Positions 1-9,121 are shown, counted from the stretch's first letter. The stretch: DNA of 64,000 bases from Mesobacillus foraminis (GCF_004340465.1 NZ_SLVV01000009.1:124001-188000); one strand, 5' to 3'. Numbers and translations are program-made. Notes: a model not told the origin generated them from the sequence alone.

Positions 1-279
1 CACGCTGCCGATGAACTGCGCGCAAAGGCTACAAAGGCTCTGGAAGATCCCAATGTCCGCCATATCGTCCTTAATCTAGAAAACTTAACTTTTATGGACA
101 GTTCAGGTCTAGGAGTAATTTTAGGAAGATATAAACAAATCAAGCAGCTGCATGGGGAAATGATCGTTTGTGCAATTTCACCGCCAATCAAGAGGCTATT
201 CGATATGTCAGGCCTGTTTAAAATTGTTCGCCTGGAGCCTACAGAAGAATTTGCCTTAGAAAGTTTGGGGGTTGCATAG
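1..279 (+). CDS. spoIIAA: SpoIIAA anti-anti-sigma factor (5' end missing)
   Basis: These bases encode the last 92 residues of SpoIIAA, a STAS-domain protein that frees the forespore sigma factor SigF by binding the anti-sigma factor SpoIIAB. The frame is open from base 1, so the start lies outside the window. The family's phospho-acceptor stretch [10 protein letters not shown] is visible at bases 91-120; in the family a serine there is phosphorylated by SpoIIAB and dephosphorylated by SpoIIE. The stop codon is one base upstream of the spoIIAB ATG, which indicates translational coupling within the spoIIA operon. Confidence 0.96.
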   Translation, partial: HAADELRAKATKALEDPNVRHIVLNLENLTFMDSSGLGVILGRYKQIKQLHGEMIVCAISPPIKRLFDMSGLFKIVRLEPTEEFALESLGVA

Positions 280-280
280 C

Positions 281-721
281 ATGAGGAATGAAATGAATCT
301 TCAATTTAGCGCCTTAAGCCAGAACGAATCATTTGCCCGCGTAACTGTAGCTGCATTTATTGCTCAGCTTGATCCAACAATGGATGAACTTACCGAAATT
401 AAAACAGTGGTTTCTGAGGCAGTTACCAATTCAATCATACATGGATATGATGGCAAGCCTGACGGCAAGGTGTTTATTTCCGTTTTGCTTGAGGAATCTG
501 CCGTAGAGTTAGTGATCAGGGATGAAGGGGTTGGCATAAAGGATATTGATGAAGCACGCCAGCCATTATACACTTCAAAACCGGAGCTTGAAAGATCTGG
601 TATGGGTTTTACGATTATGGAAAATTTTATGGACGAAGTCGAGGTTCGGTCAGAACCGGGTTTTGGAACCGAGGTACGTTTGAGGAAGCACTTATTAAAA
701 AGCAAAGCACTGTGCAATTAA
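281..721 (+). CDS. spoIIAB: SpoIIAB anti-sigma F factor and serine kinase
   Basis: This 146-residue protein is the GHKL-fold kinase that holds SigF inactive and phosphorylates SpoIIAA. The ATP-binding boxes are clear: the N box [13 protein letters not shown], the G1 box [10 protein letters not shown], and the G2 region [18 protein letters not shown] chose the ATG at 281, beginning [17 protein letters not shown], because it matches the family N-terminus; an in-frame TTG at 272 would overlap spoIIAA. It is the middle gene of spoIIAA-spoIIAB-sigF. Confidence 0.97.
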   Translation: MRNEMNLQFSALSQNESFARVTVAAFIAQLDPTMDELTEIKTVVSEAVTNSIIHGYDGKPDGKVFISVLLEESAVELVIRDEGVGIKDIDEARQPLYTSKPELERSGMGFTIMENFMDEVEVRSEPGFGTEVRLRKHLLKSKALCN

Positions 722-733
722 GGAGCCCTGCTT

Positions 734-1492
734 ATGGATGTCGAAGTGAAGAACGATAGCAGTCAAGCCTATTTGAAGGACCATGAAGTGAAGGAACTGA
801 TTAAGCGCAGCCATGAAGGGGACCAGGAAGCGAGAGATCTGATCGTCCAGAAAAATATGCGCCTTGTCTGGTCGGTGGTCCAGCGCTTCCTGAATCGCGG
901 CTACGAGCCGGATGATTTGTTTCAGATAGGAAGCATCGGTCTCCTTAAATCGGTTGATAAATTTGACCTTTCTTATGATGTTAAGTTCTCTACCTATGCT
1001 GTCCCAATGATTATCGGGGAAATACAACGCTTTATCAGAGATGATGGCACCGTAAAGGTAAGCCGGTCCCTAAAAGAAATGGCAAATAAAATCCGCAAGG
1101 CAAAGGATGAACTGTCAAAGACTCTTGGAAGGATACCGACAGTGAATGAATTGGCTGAGTCGCTGCAGCTATCCCCGGAGGAAATAATCCTTGCCCAGGA
1201 AGCAAGCCGGACTCCATCTTCCATCCATGAAACCGTCTATGAAAATGATGGTGATCCGATCACCCTTCTTGATCAAATTGACAATGGCGAGGAGGGGCGA
1301 TGGTTCGACAAAATTGCCCTTAAAGAAGCAATAAGGGAGCTTGATGAAAGGGAACGACTTATTGTCTACCTCCGCTATTACAAGGACCAAACACAGTCAG
1401 AGGTAGCTGAAAGGCTTGGGATATCCCAGGTTCAGGTATCTCGTCTGGAAAAGAAAATACTTCAGCAAATGAAAACCCGTATGGATCAATGA
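734..1492 (+). CDS. sigF: RNA polymerase sigma-F factor
   Basis: The 252-residue product is SigF (SpoIIAC), the first forespore-specific sigma factor. Region 2 is seen in RLVWSVVQRFLNRGYEPDDL and FSTYAVPMIIGEIQRFIRDD, and a C-terminal region 4 helix-turn-helix in SEVAERLGISQVQVSRLEKK. Its ribosome-binding site AAGGAG overlaps the spoIIAB stop codon, so the three spoIIA genes are read as one transcript. In relatives the operon is driven by sigma H from upstream, which is outside this window. A strong terminator follows at 1501. Confidence 0.98.
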   Translation: MDVEVKNDSSQAYLKDHEVKELIKRSHEGDQEARDLIVQKNMRLVWSVVQRFLNRGYEPDDLFQIGSIGLLKSVDKFDLSYDVKFSTYAVPMIIGEIQRFIRDDGTVKVSRSLKEMANKIRKAKDELSKTLGRIPTVNELAESLQLSPEEIILAQEASRTPSSIHETVYENDGDPITLLDQIDNGEEGRWFDKIALKEAIRELDERERLIVYLRYYKDQTQSEVAERLGISQVQVSRLEKKILQQMKTRMDQ

Positions 1493-1500
1493 TCCATGTC

Positions 1501-1547
1501 AGACTGTAGACAACTCGACGAAAATCGAGAATGTCACAGTCTTTTTT
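1501..1547 (+). terminator. Terminator after sigF
   Basis: The arms AGACTGT and ACAGTCT enclose a second pair, CTCGA and TCGAG, and the structure is followed by six T residues. It ends the spoIIA operon. The same hairpin also forms the left edge of the dispersed repeat described at 1505-1979, so terminator and repeat are fused here. Confidence 0.8.
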
Positions 1548-1979
1548 ATGTGTGTTTATGAGTGAGGACTGTTGACTTCCGTTCCAGGCATTTCACTTTC
1601 CGCGGGGCGGGCGGAGAGCTTCCTCGTCGCACTGCTCCTGCGGAGTCTCACCTGTCCCGCTGCTCCTGCGGAGTCTCACCTGTCCCGCTGCCCACAGGAG
1701 TCTTCACGTCTACAATAAGTAAAAAACATATATGCGCAACCCAAGGAAACCACCGAGTGTAAATTGGCAGGTGCAAAAGAAAAGCATTCCATGCGTTGGA
1801 CACCCCTAAGGGAACTTAAAAAATTGTCCTTGCAGGCGATGCCTACTTACATTGCATTGGAACCTAAAAAGATGGCCAATTTGACATGGCAGCTCCGATA
1901 ATGCCTAACCTAATGTAAAAACTCAATAAAAGTTCAAAAGGGATTCGGAATGGAACCTTTCAGAACCCTTTTGTCTACA
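1505..1979 (+). repeat. Dispersed 0.5-kb repeat, copy A
   Basis: This fills most of the 660-bp gap between sigF and spoVAA. It is bounded by TGTAGACAA (1505-1513) and its inverse TTGTCTACA (1971-1979). In order it holds a terminator-like hairpin, GTTGACTTCCGTTCCAG (1571-1587), a GC-rich section with an exact tandem duplication of 28 bp (1632-1659 and 1660-1687), a section sharing GATGGCCAAT at 1871 with copy B, and a terminal hairpin starting AAAAGGGATTCGG at 1936. A second copy in the opposite orientation lies at 10106-10629. No transposase is encoded, so it could be a MITE-like element or a structured RNA family. Confidence 0.7.
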
Positions 1980-2088
1980 ACTGGCATGGGTCAAAGATCC
2001 ATGTTTTTTTGCCCAATTTTATATTTGAGGTGAATCCTATTCAGAACTGACTTTTTGTCTCAGATTAGAATCCACCCATTTATTGGAC

Positions 2089-2118
2089 TTCATGAAACCA
2101 ACAAACCAACCCATACTA
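2089..2118 (+). promoter_or_regulatory. Sigma-G-type promoter for spoVA
   Basis: The -10 element CATACTA (2112-2118) agrees with the sigma-G/F consensus CATnnTA. TTCATG at 2089-2094 lies 17 bp upstream and fits the loose GYATR -35 at four of five positions. spoVA is a forespore sigma-G operon in relatives, so position and sequence agree. Confidence 0.6.
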
Positions 2119-2155
2119 TTTATACGAGGAAAACTATGTGTTGGAAGTGAACCGG

Positions 2156-2776
2156 ATGGAAAACACAATTTACATTCGCATGCGCAACCGGGTGAAAGTG
2201 AATCCCGGTGAATCAATCTTGCTTAAGGATATAGCACAGATTATTTCTAGGGACGATATCCATTTGAAATTGGAAACGCTCCCTGTTCACAAAGTTTCAC
2301 CGGAAGATAACAACATTATCATCATTGATGTAATGAAAGTAATCCGACAAATCACTGGGGCCTTTCCCGAGACAGAGGTTCAGGCAGTTGGTCCAACCCA
2401 GACCATTATTGAAGTTATACTGAAGAAAAAAACGGTTTCCATCCCCCTGTTCCTGTTAGTCTGGCTGCTGTTGTTTATCGGGGCCGCCTTGACAATCATG
2501 AACTTCCATGAAGATGTCAGTATGCAGGCGGTGCAACAGCGTCTTTATCTGTTGCTTACAGGCAAACATGTGAGTAAGCCCCTGCTGTTTCAAATTCCTT
2601 ATTCACTGGGAATAGGCCTTGGCATGATTTTGTTTTTTAACCATGTCTTTAAGAAAAGGCTGAACGAGGAACCTAGCCCGCTTGAAGTTGAAATGTTTAA
2701 TTATCAGCAGTCGCTGGACCAGTATGTCATCCTGCACGAAAATAAGGAAAGCATAAAAAACCTTGATGACGATTAA
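2156..2776 (+). CDS. spoVAA: Stage V sporulation protein AA
   Basis: SpoVAA belongs to the spore inner-membrane apparatus linked to dipicolinic acid movement. The 206-residue product equals the usual length. It has a soluble N-terminal half, two membrane helices (about residues 96-116 and 147-163), and the family-typical tail FKKRLNEEPSPLEVEMF followed by a short acidic end. I chose ATG 2156 with GGAAG upstream; GTG 2138 with AGGA is an alternative adding six residues. It overlaps spoVAB by 11 bp, so the two are coupled. A sigma-G-like promoter lies just upstream. Confidence 0.95.
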   Translation: MENTIYIRMRNRVKVNPGESILLKDIAQIISRDDIHLKLETLPVHKVSPEDNNIIIIDVMKVIRQITGAFPETEVQAVGPTQTIIEVILKKKTVSIPLFLLVWLLLFIGAALTIMNFHEDVSMQAVQQRLYLLLTGKHVSKPLLFQIPYSLGIGLGMILFFNHVFKKRLNEEPSPLEVEMFNYQQSLDQYVILHENKESIKNLDDD

Positions 2777-3185
2777 CGTATTGTTTGTAATGCTGACAGG
2801 GCTTGCGGGCGGTCTTGCAGTTGGGTCTGGGTTTGTTGCGTTCCTTGCTGTTCTTGGTGTGATACCAAGGCTTACACAGTTAACCAAGACAATGGGCATG
2901 ATTTATTGGTATGAATGGTCGGTTGTACTAGGAGCCATCCTTGGTACTTTTGCGAGTATACAAGATCCCGTATGGCACTTTTCAGGGTTTATAGCCATAC
3001 CAATTGGACTTGCGGGAGGGACTTTTGTCGGGATGCTTGCTGCTGCTCTGACTGAAGTGCTTAATGTATTTCCAATACTGGCAAAAAGAATTGGAATCGA
3101 AGATCGGATTGTTACTTTAATAATGGCCATTGTTTTAGGAAAAGTATTTGGGTCCTTGTTCCAATGGGTTTACTTTGTGGATTAA
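2766..3185 (+). CDS. spoVAB: Stage V sporulation protein AB
   Basis: SpoVAB is a small integral membrane protein of the spoVA operon. The 139-residue product is almost entirely hydrophobic, with four or so membrane segments and glycine-rich turns such as GLAGGLAVGSGFVAFLAVLG at the N-terminus. ATG 2766 lies inside the end of spoVAA, giving translational overlap. The next gene is spoVAF 35 bp later, not spoVAC as in B. subtilis. Confidence 0.93.
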   Translation: MTINVLFVMLTGLAGGLAVGSGFVAFLAVLGVIPRLTQLTKTMGMIYWYEWSVVLGAILGTFASIQDPVWHFSGFIAIPIGLAGGTFVGMLAAALTEVLNVFPILAKRIGIEDRIVTLIMAIVLGKVFGSLFQWVYFVD

Positions 3186-3220
3186 TTGGTATCGAAACTT
3201 CTTGAAAGGAGAGCGGTATA

Positions 3221-4699
3221 ATGGCTGCGGACGACAAGAAAAAACCAATACCAAGCTCGTTATCAGAGGTTGAAACCTATATGAAAAATCGGGTTGGCCT
3301 TGGCGACAGTTTCGATTTTGGTGTCAGGAAACTGAAGATCCTTAAAAAAGAGGTACATTTTTATTATGTAAATGGTCTTTGTGACACAAGTATCATTGTG
3401 CAGATCATAAAAGAAATCGTAGGAATCAACAATCGTGAAAAGCTGTCAACTCAGCTGCAGGCTATTGTAGAAAATCGAATTGTTCATCAATCAATTCAGC
3501 CAGTTCAAACCTTGGACGAAATCGTCGATCAGGTTCTGTCTGGTTTAATTGCCATTCTGGTTGATGGTGAAGAGAAAGCATTGATAGTTGATGTGAGAAG
3601 CTATCCCGGGAGGCAGCCACAGGAGCCGGATACTGAAAAAGTAGTGCGGGGCTCAAGAGATGGATATGTTGAAAATATTATAGTAAACACAGCCCTGACC
3701 AGACGAAGAATCCGGGATGAACGCCTTCGGTTCGAAATGTTGAAGGTAGGCGAACGGTCGAAGACCGATGTAGCACTGGGATACATCAAAGATGTCGCCA
3801 ATCCGGAACTGATAAAGGTTATAAAGAAAGAGCTGGAGGCCATTGACATTGACGGGATTACAATGGCTGATAAGACAATTGAGGAATTTTTGGTCAAACA
3901 GGGATATAATCCGTATCCACTAGTAAGATACACCGAACGTGCAGATGTGGCTGCCACTCATTTGCTGGAAGGGCATGTCCTGATCTATGTGGATACATCC
4001 CCAAGTGTCATCATTACGCCGACTACCTTCTTCCATCATTTACAGCATGCGGAGGAATACAGGCAATCTCCTGGTGTAGGAACAATGGTCAGGTGGATTC
4101 GTTTCCTTGGAGTGGCTGCATCTGTCGTGCTGCTGCCGCTATGGTATTTATTTGTACAGGATCCTGGGCTTTTGCCGGATTACTTATCCTTTATCGGCCC
4201 TAGTAAAGAATCTAATATACCAATCCTGCTGCAGCTTTTTCTCGCTGATATCGGAATTGAATTCCTAAGAATGGCTGCCATTCATACCCCAACTCCGCTA
4301 TCGACAGCGATGGGGTTGATAGCCGCTGTCTTGATTGGCCAGATTGCCATTGATGTCGGGCTGTTTGGGGCAGAGGTCATTCTCTATGTTGCCGTCGCTG
4401 CAATAGGAACCTATGCCACACCAAGCTATGAGTTAAGTGTCGCCAATAAAATAGGAAGGATTTTCCTGTTGGCAGCTGCTGCCATATTTAAAGTTCCAGG
4501 TTTTATGGTAGGGGTAGTTCTGTGGATCCTGTTTTTAGCTGGTATTAAATGTCTGAATACTCCTTATCTGTGGCCTTTTCTGCCATTTTCGCCCAAGGCG
4601 TGCTTGCAAATCCTTGTCCGCAGGGCTGTCCCTGGCTCCCGGATCCGCCCAAGCATTGTCCATTCACGAAATCGGGTCAGACAGCCTGCAAAAAGCTGA
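3221..4699 (+). CDS. spoVAF: SpoVAF, GerA-family spore membrane protein
   Basis: This 492-residue protein belongs to the GerA A-subunit family of spore germination proteins and is full length for SpoVAF. The hydrophilic N-terminal half includes VDVRSYPGRQPQEPDTEKVV and ENIIVNTALTRRRIRDERLR, both typical of the family. The C-terminal half has several membrane segments from about residue 285 and ends in a basic tail. The start ATG 3221 follows AAGGAGAG. In relatives SpoVAF acts with SpoVAEa in the spore inner membrane, but the AE gene is not at this locus. I first suspected a frameshift at the C-terminus, but the tail matches the family. Confidence 0.95.
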   Translation: MAADDKKKPIPSSLSEVETYMKNRVGLGDSFDFGVRKLKILKKEVHFYYVNGLCDTSIIVQIIKEIVGINNREKLSTQLQAIVENRIVHQSIQPVQTLDEIVDQVLSGLIAILVDGEEKALIVDVRSYPGRQPQEPDTEKVVRGSRDGYVENIIVNTALTRRRIRDERLRFEMLKVGERSKTDVALGYIKDVANPELIKVIKKELEAIDIDGITMADKTIEEFLVKQGYNPYPLVRYTERADVAATHLLEGHVLIYVDTSPSVIITPTTFFHHLQHAEEYRQSPGVGTMVRWIRFLGVAASVVLLPLWYLFVQDPGLLPDYLSFIGPSKESNIPILLQLFLADIGIEFLRMAAIHTPTPLSTAMGLIAAVLIGQIAIDVGLFGAEVILYVAVAAIGTYATPSYELSVANKIGRIFLLAAAAIFKVPGFMVGVVLWILFLAGIKCLNTPYLWPFLPFSPKACLQILVRRAVPGSRIRPSIVHSRNRVRQPAKS

Positions 4700-4769
4700 A
4701 AAACTAAATTGCGTGTTCCTATAAATTATGATAAAGTAGTTTTAATTTAACGGACTAAAGAGATAAAAC

Positions 4770-4810
4770 AAATAGACAGTTCTCCTGCCGGATGCTGTCT
4801 ATTTATTTAT
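4770..4810 (+). terminator. Terminator after spoVAF
   Basis: The arms AAATAGACAG and CTGTCTATTT are perfect 10-bp complements around a 15-base loop, followed by a T-rich run. It separates the forespore spoVA transcript from lysA. Confidence 0.75.
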
Positions 4811-4839
4811 CAAGAAGGTAAAGGAATGAGGGGGACATC

Positions 4840-6159
4840 ATGCAATTTCATGGAACAGCAAAAGTTAACAGCATTGGGCATCTCGAGATAGGTGGAATCG
4901 ATACAGTAAAACTTGCAGAGCAGTATGGGACTCCTCTGTATATCTATGATGTTGCGCTAATCAGGGAAAGAGCAAGAAGTTTTAAGAGGACGTTTGAATC
5001 TCTCGGGATCAAAGCCCAGGTAGCCTATGCCAGCAAAGCTTTTTCAACTGTTGCCATGGTTCAGCTGGCGGCAGAAGAAGGTTTATCTCTTGATGTCGTA
5101 TCGGGAGGAGAGCTGTATACGGCTATGGCAGCTGGGTTTCCACCCGAAAAAATTCACTTCCATGGGAATAATAAAAGCCTTGAAGAGCTGGATATGGCTA
5201 TTGAAAAGGAAATTGGCTGCTTTGTGGTTGATAACTTTTATGAACTGGAAATGCTGAATGATCTATGTTTGGCTAAAGGAAAACAAGTGAATGTTCTCCT
5301 CCGTGTAACACCGGGAATCGAGGCGCATACGCATGATTATATTTTGACAGGCCAGGAGGATTCGAAATTTGGATTTGGCCTTCAAAATGGACAAGCCGAT
5401 GAGGCGGTTGAGGCTGCCCTTAAATCGAAGAATCTAAAGCTGCTCGGTGTTCATTGCCATATTGGTTCGCAAATCTTTGAAACGACTGGATTCCTCCTTG
5501 CAGCTAAGAAGATTTTCGAAAAGCTCAACGGATGGAAAAAAGAGAAATCGTTTGAACCAACAGTACTGAATTTGGGCGGAGGCTTTGGGATTCGCTACAC
5601 TAGCGAAGACGATCCAATCCCCGCTTCCCAATATGTGGAAGAGATTATTGACGAGGTAAAAAAACAGGCAAAGCGTTTTGATATGAAGGTTCCGGAAATC
5701 TGGATCGAGCCTGGCCGATCTCTTGTCGGGGATGCAGGAACAACTTTATACCGCATCGGTTCGAGGAAGGAAGTTCCAAATGTCAGGCAGTATGTGGCTG
5801 TAGATGGAGGGATGAGTGATAACATCCGACCAGCTCTTTACCAGGCTAAATATGAGGCAATCCTAGCAAACAAGGCGCTTGAGGAACCTGAAGAGACCGT
5901 ATCGATTGCTGGTAAAGCCTGTGAATCCGGGGATATGCTCATTTGGGATCTGCCATTGCCAAAGGCCGGAAGCACGGATATCCTGGCAGTTTTCTGTACG
6001 GGTGCCTACGGCTACTCCATGGCAAATAACTATAACCGGATTCCAAGGCCGGCTGTTGTATTTGTGGAGAATGGCAAAGAAAGACTTGTTGTTAAGCGCG
6101 AAACCTTTGAAGATATGGTAAGGCTGGATTTGCCGCTTGAAGAAAGGGTAAATAAATGA
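4840..6159 (+). CDS. lysA: Diaminopimelate decarboxylase
   Basis: LysA performs the last step of lysine synthesis, meso-diaminopimelate to lysine plus CO2, using pyridoxal phosphate. The 439-residue product is full length. The PLP lysine is in VAYASKAFS (K66), the glycine-rich phosphate loop in NLGGGFGIRY, and a second-domain segment with the active-site cysteine in ACESGDML. The gene sits between two terminators and so forms its own transcription unit. I looked for a lysine riboswitch upstream and did not find one in the roughly 140 bp available. Confidence 0.98.
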   Translation: MQFHGTAKVNSIGHLEIGGIDTVKLAEQYGTPLYIYDVALIRERARSFKRTFESLGIKAQVAYASKAFSTVAMVQLAAEEGLSLDVVSGGELYTAMAAGFPPEKIHFHGNNKSLEELDMAIEKEIGCFVVDNFYELEMLNDLCLAKGKQVNVLLRVTPGIEAHTHDYILTGQEDSKFGFGLQNGQADEAVEAALKSKNLKLLGVHCHIGSQIFETTGFLLAAKKIFEKLNGWKKEKSFEPTVLNLGGGFGIRYTSEDDPIPASQYVEEIIDEVKKQAKRFDMKVPEIWIEPGRSLVGDAGTTLYRIGSRKEVPNVRQYVAVDGGMSDNIRPALYQAKYEAILANKALEEPEETVSIAGKACESGDMLIWDLPLPKAGSTDILAVFCTGAYGYSMANNYNRIPRPAVVFVENGKERLVVKRETFEDMVRLDLPLEERVNK

Positions 6160-6189
6160 GCTGCCATCCGGCAGCTCCATTTTTATTTT
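6158..6189 (+). terminator. Terminator after lysA
   Basis: GAGCTGCC pairs with GGCAGCTC around a four-base loop, starting at the lysA stop codon, followed by a T-rich tail. Confidence 0.85.
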
Positions 6190-6253
6190 CGACAGCAAAA
6201 ATTGCCTTTTTTCCTCCCGGTGTTGTAGAATATCAAATGGGAGGTCGGGCTTA

Positions 6254-6349
6254 ATGAAAAAAAATAACTGGCTGCTGTTTGCTCTCCTTTTGATTATGGC
6301 CATTGCATGGGGAGTGTATTACTGGCTTTTTATTATTCCCGGCAAATAA
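6254..6349 (+). CDS. Putative 31-residue membrane peptide
   Basis: A short frame beginning MKKNNWLLFALLLIMAIAWG encodes one hydrophobic helix and ends YYWLFIIPGK. GGAGGT lies eight bases before the ATG, and a possible -35/-10 pair (TTGCCT ... TAGAAT, 18-bp spacer) lies just upstream. The lysine-rich start and single transmembrane segment resemble many short Bacillus membrane peptides. I do not recognise a family. The remaining bases from 6350 to 6533 hold nothing I can identify. Confidence 0.5.
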   Translation: MKKNNWLLFALLLIMAIAWGVYYWLFIIPGK

Positions 6350-6524
6350 AGCGCTGGAAATATATTTGAAGAAACTGCTAGAATTCTGTATGATAATATC
6401 AATTGCATTTTTAAACGAACCTGCTTTCCTATTCATGCATAAACTACAAAAGGTTTAAATTCAACCCGCTATGGAGAAAATGGATATGTTATCATTTATT
6501 TTTAGAGGGCCAGTCAATTAATGA

Positions 6525-6917
<393 letters not shown>

Positions 6918-6933
<16 letters not shown>

Positions 6934-7445
6934 CTTTGCCTCGCTTTAAGCGCAGAATGTCTTTCCATAATGACATCCGTTCTGTCTCTGAGCGAATGCC
7001 TGCTGATAAGTTGTTTATCAGCTAGATTGCTTTTACTTCCCCAGACATACCCAAGCCTTTCACATTGAACTTTGCATGTCTGTAACAGCCCTGTGTCAGC
7101 AATCGGTATATTTACGCTTTGGTAGGTCTGGTGTGTTATGATTTCGTTTCTCCGGTCAGATAGAAGCTCCATAAATCTTATGTGATCAATTCCCAGATTT
7201 GTGCATTTTTCTCTTTCCGCAGCTATGATTTCGGCTGCCTTTTCCAGAGTTCTTAGAGCTCCTGCCAGATTCCTTCTTCGGAAGTGGTAGGAAGACACAG
7301 CAAACTGAATAAGTCCTACCCAGATGGACCTTTTATTGCCTGGATCTGTTTCTTTCCAGTATTCCTCCAGCACTTCATGGCATTCGAAATAATCCCTGTC
7401 TCCATGGAAATGGATAAGGTATTCTATATATGCATTCGGGAACAT
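6918..7445 (-). CDS. ypuF: YpuF, DUF309 family protein
   Basis: The 175-residue protein carries the DUF309 signature near its N-terminus: HFHGDRDYFECHEVLEEYWK followed by IWVGLIQFAVSSYHFRRRNL and a helical stretch. The conserved HE and DY residues suggest a small all-helical fold of unknown function. The C-terminal third is less conserved and basic. The start follows AGGAGGTAGGGG on the minus strand. It is convergent with ribT and divergent from scpA, with about 160 bp of shared upstream region. Confidence 0.85.
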
Positions 7446-7604
7446 TCCCCTACCTCCTTCTGCTAGCAGCTAACTATAGCTTATCATAATGTAGCAGAAA
7501 GGATGAGTCGGAAATCCGGGACAAATATTTATGGATAAGAAAAATGCTATCCTCTATACTAGATATGACAAAAACTATGACATCTTGAATCTTGGTGGGA
7601 AACA

Positions 7605-8369
7605 ATGCAATATAATGTAAAAATTGAAGCGTTCGAGGGGCCGCTGGATTTGCTCCTCCATTTAATAAACAGGCTTGAAATCGATATCTATGATATCCCT
7701 GTCGCTGAAATAACAGAGCAGTACCTAATCTATATACATGCGATGAAGGAACTCGAGCTGGACATTGCCAGCGAGTTTTTGGTTATGGCAGCCGAACTGC
7801 TTGAAATCAAAAGCAAGATGCTGCTGCCTAAGCATGAAGAAGTACCAGTGGATGCTTTTTCGTTTGATGAAGAGGAGGATCCCCGTGATGAACTTGTCGA
7901 AAAATTGGTTGAGTATAAAAAATATAAAGAAGCTGCGAATGAATTCAAAGCATTAGAGATGGATCGCGGATTGATGTATACCAAACCGCCTAGCGACTTA
8001 ACTGAGTATGCCAAGGAGAACCAGCATGATAATGCAGATTTGAATGTCACTCTTTACGATATGCTCGGCGCAATGCAAAAGCTGCTGCGAAGGAAAAAGC
8101 TGCAGAGGCCTTTGTCCACCAAAGTGACCCGGCAGGAAATACCAATAGAAAAGCGCATGGCGGAAATCATTGACCTCCTTAAAGCGGATGGCAAACGGAG
8201 GAGTTTTTCCGAGCTGTTTCCAGTGCCGGAACGAGAACATATTGTGGTTACATTTCTCGCGGTCCTGGAGCTCATGAAGAGACAGGAAATTCAGGTTGAT
8301 CAGGAGCATAATTTTGCAGAAATATATGTGACAGCACAGAAAGGGGCCAACGGGATTGGAGACCATTAA
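7605..8369 (+). CDS. scpA: Segregation and condensation protein A (kleisin)
   Basis: ScpA is the kleisin subunit of the bacterial SMC condensin complex and acts in chromosome organisation and segregation. The 254-residue product has the family N-terminus [20 protein letters not shown], which contacts the Smc neck, an acidic middle linker (EEEDPRDE) and a C-terminal winged helix that would bind the Smc head. The start follows TTGGTGGG. It overlaps scpB by 14 bp. Confidence 0.97.
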   Translation: MQYNVKIEAFEGPLDLLLHLINRLEIDIYDIPVAEITEQYLIYIHAMKELELDIASEFLVMAAELLEIKSKMLLPKHEEVPVDAFSFDEEEDPRDELVEKLVEYKKYKEAANEFKALEMDRGLMYTKPPSDLTEYAKENQHDNADLNVTLYDMLGAMQKLLRRKKLQRPLSTKVTRQEIPIEKRMAEIIDLLKADGKRRSFSELFPVPEREHIVVTFLAVLELMKRQEIQVDQEHNFAEIYVTAQKGANGIGDH

Positions 8370-8934
8370 CTGGAAAGGAGTTCTCGAAAGCCTTTTATTT
8401 GCTGCAGGTGACGAAGGCCTCTCCTTGAAGCAAATTGCGGGAGTTCTTGAGATGGAGGAATCGGAGGCCCAAGAACTGGTCAGTGCCCTGCAGAAAGATT
8501 ATGAGGACGATGAAAATAGGGGCCTGGTGCTTCTTCTGATTGCGGGGGTCTATCAGCTGGCAACCAGGAAGGCGCATGCAGAATACCTAAAGAGGCTTGT
8601 TGAATCACCAGGTACATCCCATTTATCTCAAGCCGCATTAGAGACTCTGGCTATAATTGCCTATAAGCAGCCAATCACAAGAGTGGAGATTGAGGAAATT
8701 CGCGGGGTTAAAACGGAAAGGCCCATACAGACCCTGTCGGCCAGAGCTTTAATAAAAGAAGTAGGACGGGCAGAAGGGACAGGACGTGCCTTTCTATATG
8801 GAACGACGAAAGAATTCCTCGATTACTTTGGCCTGCAAAGTATTGATGAACTGCCGCCATTGCCAGAGAAGATTGAGGATGAAGATACAGATGAGGAAGC
8901 AGATCTGTTTTTTGAGAAATTCCAGGAACTCTAA
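8356..8934 (+). CDS. scpB: Segregation and condensation protein B
   Basis: ScpB dimerises and binds the middle of ScpA in the Smc-ScpAB complex. The 192-residue product has two winged-helix domains; the second contains [20 protein letters not shown] and [13 protein letters not shown], which are strongly conserved. The start is a TTG at 8356 preceded by AAAGGGG and lies within the end of scpA, so expression is coupled. The C-terminus is acidic ([16 protein letters not shown]), as in the family. Confidence 0.96.
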   Translation: METINWKGVLESLLFAAGDEGLSLKQIAGVLEMEESEAQELVSALQKDYEDDENRGLVLLLIAGVYQLATRKAHAEYLKRLVESPGTSHLSQAALETLAIIAYKQPITRVEIEEIRGVKTERPIQTLSARALIKEVGRAEGTGRAFLYGTTKEFLDYFGLQSIDELPPLPEKIEDEDTDEEADLFFEKFQEL

Positions 8935-8939
8935 AATTT

Positions 8940-8979
8940 GCGCCTTGAGCAGCCAATATGCTGAACAAGGCGCTTTTTT
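8940..8979 (+). terminator. Terminator after scpB
   Basis: GCGCCTTG pairs with CAAGGCGC, with an inner AGCA/TGCT pair, followed by six T residues. Confidence 0.85.
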
Positions 8980-9121
8980 CTGGATAAATTGTCTTAAGAC
9001 AAATGACCGAAAATATGATAAAATTTAAATATTATTACAAATGCTTCCTGTTCTCGGATGGAGCATTTCAAGCATACATATTTACTACAGGACGCAAATG
9101 AATCATTCCAGGAGGGTTCGA

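Noticed and set aside
1572-1577. TTGACT within the repeat as a -35 element
   Set aside because: No suitable -10 hexamer lies 16-18 bp downstream in the GC-rich sequence.
1632-1687. Tandem 28-bp units as a possible CRISPR array
   Set aside because: The units are directly adjacent with no spacers, and no cas genes are near.
1562-1762. 66-codon frame in the GC-rich part of repeat copy A
   Set aside because: It consists of the tandem repeat translated, has no start signal and is not open in copy B.
4560-4699. Frameshift at the C-terminus of SpoVAF
   Set aside because: The arginine-rich tail first looked out of frame, but length and the RPSIV..RNRVRQ pattern match other SpoVAF proteins.
4700-4839. 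Lysine riboswitch before lysA
   Set aside because: The 140-bp gap holds only the spoVA terminator and a ribosome-binding site, with none of the L-box conserved blocks.
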